Origin: Bacteroides sp. UBA1317
GTDB lineage: Bacteria; Bacteroidota; Bacteroidia; Bacteroidales; Bacteroidaceae
Reading direction: 5' to 3'
DNA: 16,070 nucleotides
NCBI GenBank assembly: GCA_002307035.1
Contig: DBTL01000047.1
Coordinates: 21,522 to 37,591 of the forward strand
The notes under the pieces are model-generated. The model saw only the letters and a program-made list of their open reading frames with translations. It made no database searches and had not been told where the DNA came from. Positions 13,710-16,070 of this stretch are shown piece by piece. Position numbers and translations under genes: made by a program. Position 1 is the first letter of the stretch. The number at the start of each line of letters is the position of its first letter.

Positions 13710-13984
13710 TCATGAATGAAGAAATAGGAGATATGCTCAAAGAAGTGGATGTTCTTAAATACCAACTGTCAACTTTGCGTCCACTCCCCGAAGAAGCATT
13801 GAAGAAAATTCAAGATGCTTTGGATATTGAATATACCTACGAAAGTAACCGTATAGAGGGCAATAGACTCACTTTGCAGGAAACTGCTCTTGTGGTAAAT
13901 GAAGGTGTTACCATTTCGGGAAAGTCGATGCGTGAACATTTATTTATCCATAATGGAATAAGAATTTCAACGGCAAATAAGTAA
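13706..13984 (+). pseudogene. Fic-family protein, N-terminal fragment
   Basis: The 92-codon frame holds the N-terminal region typical of class II Fic proteins: LKYQLSTLRPLPEEALKKI, then YTYESNRIEGNRLTLQETAL and VVNEGVTISGKSMREHL. The inhibitory motif S/T-x-x-x-E-G/N is present as SNRIEG (47-52). Resemblance ends near residue 83 (after IHN), where the frame runs into unrelated codons and a stop. The catalytic motif H-P-F-x-x-G-N-G-R and the remaining 230 or so residues are absent from the window. Intact relatives transfer AMP to target proteins; this piece cannot. The deletion joins it directly to the promoter of the next lipoprotein gene. Confidence 0.82.
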
Positions 13985-13988
13985 GAAT

Positions 13989-14020
13989 ATTGTCTATATT
14001 AGGAGAGTTGTATATATTTG
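13989..14020 (+). promoter_or_regulatory. Promoter of the lipoprotein gene
   Basis: ATTG (13989-13992) and TATATTTG (14013-14020, exact TAnnTTTG) are 20 bases apart. The start codon at 14035 is only 14 bases after the -7 box, so the leader would be about 7-8 bases and have no room for a usual ribosome binding site. Confidence 0.65.
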
Positions 14021-14034
14021 CAAGAAAAATATAT

Positions 14035-14850
14035 ATGAAGGCTTTAATTTATATATCGACATTTCTACTGTTGATGAGTTGTGGACAGAAAAGCAATATT
14101 TCTACTGCTGAATCAAAGATAATCGAGAAAGATTCGCTTTCTGAAGCGTTAAACTTACCAGTAAGTAATATTGCATTCAAACAATACGTTGTCGACGGAA
14201 TCTTTTTAAAAGGAAAAGTCCGACTCTTTGATAATAATCTGAAAAGCATAGGAACACTTGAAATAGCTAAAATAGCGCCAGTGCAAATCTTAGAGAAGAG
14301 TGCTAAGATGTATAATCTTCAAGGTGAAACGGACAACTGCGAAAAAGCAAATTTTTTAAAAGTGAAGTATGTTGATAAAGATTATATAGTCTTCGGACAA
14401 GATGTTTATGAAATCAACAGTCAACAAAAATTCAGCATTCAAAATGAAAAGGAAGAAAAACTTATTTTATTTCCTATCACTAACTTTGAAATGGGTGCTT
14501 CAGATGAGGACGGTTTAACTAGTTGTGATGATTTTAGTTTATTAGTGCTACTGAACGAAAAGAAAAATCAGTATTCATTAATGAAATTTCCTGAAAATGA
14601 AGATATTCACGATATGGCTGCATCTAAATATGCTAGTCTGTTTCATGACGATGCTTCGGAAGAAAAAATATATAAGGTAACTGTAAAACGAGACACTTTA
14701 ATTATTGGAATTAAGGCAATATACCAAGAAGGAGGTTCGATTTTTAACTTGAAAGCGAAATTGTCGGGCAAACTTCCGGAAACGATAATTTCAGATCGAG
14801 TTCGTTTTGAAACAGAGGAAGAATTAAAGAAGATGGATGAAATCAGATAA
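14035..14850 (+). CDS. Putative lipoprotein of unknown function
   Basis: From ATG 14035 the protein has 271 residues and starts MKALIYISTFLLLMSCGQKS. The hydrophobic segment and the lipobox LMSC (Cys16) predict lipidation and export to the cell envelope. The rest is mainly alternating beta-type sequence (YVVDGIFLKGKVRLFDNNLK, VKYVDKDYIVFGQDVYEI, KVTVKRDTLIIGIKAIYQEG) with no motif I recognise. An upstream ATG at 13990 would bury the signal peptide and overlaps the promoter, so it is rejected. Neighbours are a Fic fragment upstream and a polysaccharide-type gene pair downstream; neither gives a role. The AT-rich codon use is like the island and unlike the genes to the right. Confidence 0.7.
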   Translation: MKALIYISTFLLLMSCGQKSNISTAESKIIEKDSLSEALNLPVSNIAFKQYVVDGIFLKGKVRLFDNNLKSIGTLEIAKIAPVQILEKSAKMYNLQGETDNCEKANFLKVKYVDKDYIVFGQDVYEINSQQKFSIQNEKEEKLILFPITNFEMGASDEDGLTSCDDFSLLVLLNEKKNQYSLMKFPENEDIHDMAASKYASLFHDDASEEKIYKVTVKRDTLIIGIKAIYQEGGSIFNLKAKLSGKLPETIISDRVRFETEEELKKMDEIR

Positions 14851-14928
14851 TTATAGCTAATACGTATGCTTATGAAGTCTTGGCTGAGTTGACGATTCAA
14901 TCTTATCGGTTTTCGTTGCCCAATTCCC

Positions 14929-14955
14929 GAGGGACTACGCTCCTCAGATTTTTTT
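14929..14955 (+). terminator. Possible terminator after the lipoprotein gene
   Basis: GAGG(G)A and TCCTC (14929-14945) form a short stem, followed by AGATTTTTTT. The stem is weak, but the T run and position fit. Confidence 0.45.
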
Positions 14956-15077
14956 AATTTTAGATATATTTCTCTCCAGAACTAATAATAGAAAAAAATA
15001 TTCATTTTAAACTCCACTATTCTTTTTTATTATTACATTTGTCGGTGAAGTTGTTAATTTTTAGACTAATCACAAGA

Positions 15078-15137
15078 ATGAAAAAAGTGATTTGTATCCA
15101 GGCTCTTTGTGTGTATCTGGGTGTGAGTCCAACTTGA
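15078..15137 (+). other. Possible 19-codon leader peptide
   Basis: ATG AAA AAA GTG opens a frame reading MKKVICIQALCVYLGVSPT with a TGA at 15135-15137. It ends 23 bases before the secreted-protein gene. It looks like a truncated signal peptide or a short leader ORF. There is no clear ribosome binding site, so it stays speculative. Confidence 0.25.
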
Positions 15138-15160
15138 CTTAAATATCTAGGAGATTCCTT

Positions 15161-15964
15161 ATGAAAATTTTATTAAAGCTTGTTTTGTCCTCCCTGCTGG
15201 CGTTGTCATTGACAGCGAATGCCCAGCAAGAGTCTTTCCCCGAAGGAAGCGCGCCCAACGAACACAACATTGCCGGTGCGACCACACATCCTGCTCCAAA
15301 CCCTATGCCGGGAGGACTTCCCAGCCCGCGGCAACCGCAGCCGATACAAACGCCCACTTACCTGGCCGATTACTTCGCGCCGTCCACAAAGGATGCCGCC
15401 GTGCCCGATGACAAGGGCTTCATCCGCCGCTGGATGTTGCTGGAACCTATCAGCAAGCCCAACCGTTCGAATACTGTCTTTACCGACAGCTATCTGCGCC
15501 AGGCTTTCGATACGCTCTATTTTAAGGAGCAGTTCGTCATCTTGCCCAAAGACGGCGACAAGGTGAAAGTGGGTAAACAAAAACTAGTTTGGCACGCACT
15601 GGACAGCAAGCTGTATAACGTGAAGCTATACCGCTTCGCCGCTGCGCTAAAGAAGTCGGTGTACGGCATCGTGTTCTGGGCAGTCACAGTTATTGACTCT
15701 CCCGAAGACTTGACGAATATACGTCTTTCGGTAGGTTCCAACGCCGCATCGGACTGGTGGCTCAACGGTGAAGAAATTCTGCTGCTCGCAGGCGACCGCC
15801 GCATGGTGGTGGACGACTGCCTGTCACGTCGCATCACCTTGAAGAAAGGGCGTAGCATCCTGCGCGGAGCCGTCATCAACGGTCCCGGAATGAGCGATTT
15901 TTGCGTCCGCTTCCTCCACGAGGACGGCACGCCGGTTAAGAACATTACAATCACGCAACCATGA
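15161..15964 (+). CDS. Secreted protein with a probable carbohydrate-binding-like domain
   Basis: The protein has 267 residues. A signal peptide covers 1-21, with cleavage after TANA (Ala21). A Pro-rich linker follows (about 25-65; PAPNPMPGGLPSPRQPQPIQ). The rest contains beta-sandwich-like sequence: RRWMLLEPISK, then NIRLSVGSNAASDWWLNGEE, ILLLAGDRRMVVDDCLSRRI and LKKGRSILRGAVINGPGMSD. This pattern is common in galactose-binding-like domains beside glycoside hydrolases and esterases in Bacteroides polysaccharide loci. AGGAG lies 7 bases before the ATG. The stop overlaps the next start (ATGA), so the two secreted proteins are probably made together. Codons are GC-rich, unlike the island. Exact ligand and any enzyme activity are unknown. 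Confidence 0.75.
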   Translation: MKILLKLVLSSLLALSLTANAQQESFPEGSAPNEHNIAGATTHPAPNPMPGGLPSPRQPQPIQTPTYLADYFAPSTKDAAVPDDKGFIRRWMLLEPISKPNRSNTVFTDSYLRQAFDTLYFKEQFVILPKDGDKVKVGKQKLVWHALDSKLYNVKLYRFAAALKKSVYGIVFWAVTVIDSPEDLTNIRLSVGSNAASDWWLNGEEILLLAGDRRMVVDDCLSRRITLKKGRSILRGAVINGPGMSDFCVRFLHEDGTPVKNITITQP

Positions 15965-16070
15965 CCATGAAGACAAGAAATATATTATTGCTGGGAGCGG
16001 CCCTGATGTCTGCGCCTATATTCCAGAAAGCATCCGCACAAGTTGGCGTTCCTTTTATCCACGACCCCTC
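15961..16070 (+). CDS. Secreted enzyme, probably glycoside hydrolase family 43, cut by the window end
   Basis: Only 36 codons are visible. They start MTMKTRNILLLGAALMSAPI and continue FQKASAQVGVPFIHDPS. The signal peptide should be cut after KASA. VPFIHDPS fits the first strand of GH43 enzymes, where the Asp of H-D-P-S/T is the catalytic base. GH43 members cut arabinan- or xylan-type glycosides. ATG 15961 overlaps the previous stop; ATG 15967 (MKTRN) is the likelier true start for a signal peptide. The family call rests on a few residues and on the neighbouring secreted carbohydrate-type gene. Confidence 0.5.
   Translation, partial: MTMKTRNILLLGAALMSAPIFQKASAQVGVPFIHDP

Larger units (their letters stand above)
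14851..15160. other. Boundary between AT-rich island and GC-rich backbone
   Basis: A short open piece (AYEVLAELTIQSYRFSLPNS, about 14868-14955) has no start and may be a scrap. The stretch also holds the terminator at 14929, an exact TAnnTTTG box TACATTTG (15034-15041) without a clear -33 partner, the small open frame at 15078, and AGGAG (15149-15153) before the next gene. No repeat of the tRNA end (an att copy) is visible here. Confidence 0.45.

Noticed and set aside
14851..15160. Possible right attachment site (copy of the tRNA 3' end)
   Set aside because: No repeat of GGTTCGAATCC or of the acceptor strand is visible here or elsewhere in the window, so the right end of any integrative element cannot be set.
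15206..15580. Long minus-strand and alternate-frame ORFs across the secreted-protein gene
   Set aside because: They are expected shadows of a GC-rich gene that has a signal peptide, ribosome binding site and stop-start coupling in its own frame.

Overview
The window looks like a variable, AT-rich island in the chromosome of a gut Bacteroidales (Bacteroides/Phocaeicola type). Four things point there: promoters that fit the Bacteroidetes TTTG/TAnnTTTG pattern, HicAB pairs with helix-turn-helix HicB proteins, an IS21-family element, and on the right edge a GC-richer secreted gene pair typical of a polysaccharide-utilisation locus.

Layout. Positions 1-28 are the 3' end of a tRNA gene with a hairpin terminator after it. 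Next come a set of short spaced repeats and a 48-codon stub of a tyrosine integrase, the remains of an element that probably entered at this tRNA. From 661 to 5846 there is a small zinc-finger gene, a scrap of a DEDDh exonuclease that reads in frame into a WYL-domain regulator, and two overlapping large DUF262 genes. The first DUF262 gene has a C-terminal DUF1524 (HNH) nuclease domain; the second does not. This WYL + DUF262/DUF1524 + DUF262 cassette looks like a GmrSD-related restriction or defence system and is the best candidate for something not yet described. A calcineurin-like phosphoesterase (6024-6653) and a hicA remnant with an intact hicB (6671-7299) follow.

From 7739 to 9638 lies a compact CBASS-type operon: a CD-NTase with all catalytic motifs, overlapping by 8 bases an S-4TM-type putative pore-forming effector. 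Directly after it sit a decayed hicB copy and a complete IS21-family element (9877-12493; istA, istB, 24-bp-spaced terminal repeats, 7-bp target duplication).

From 12541 to 14850 the island is decayed: a minus-strand hicB with two operator palindromes and a promoter but a broken hicA, unidentified coding scraps, the N-terminal quarter of a Fic protein, and a lipoprotein. From 15161 on, base composition changes to a GC-rich backbone with a secreted protein overlapping (ATGA) the start of a secreted, probably GH43, enzyme.

How it fits together: this is a defence island at a tRNA, with two apparently intact multi-gene immune modules, three HicAB loci that have all lost a working toxin or antitoxin, and mobile-element scars. 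All functional statements come from motifs read by eye; no database search was possible.
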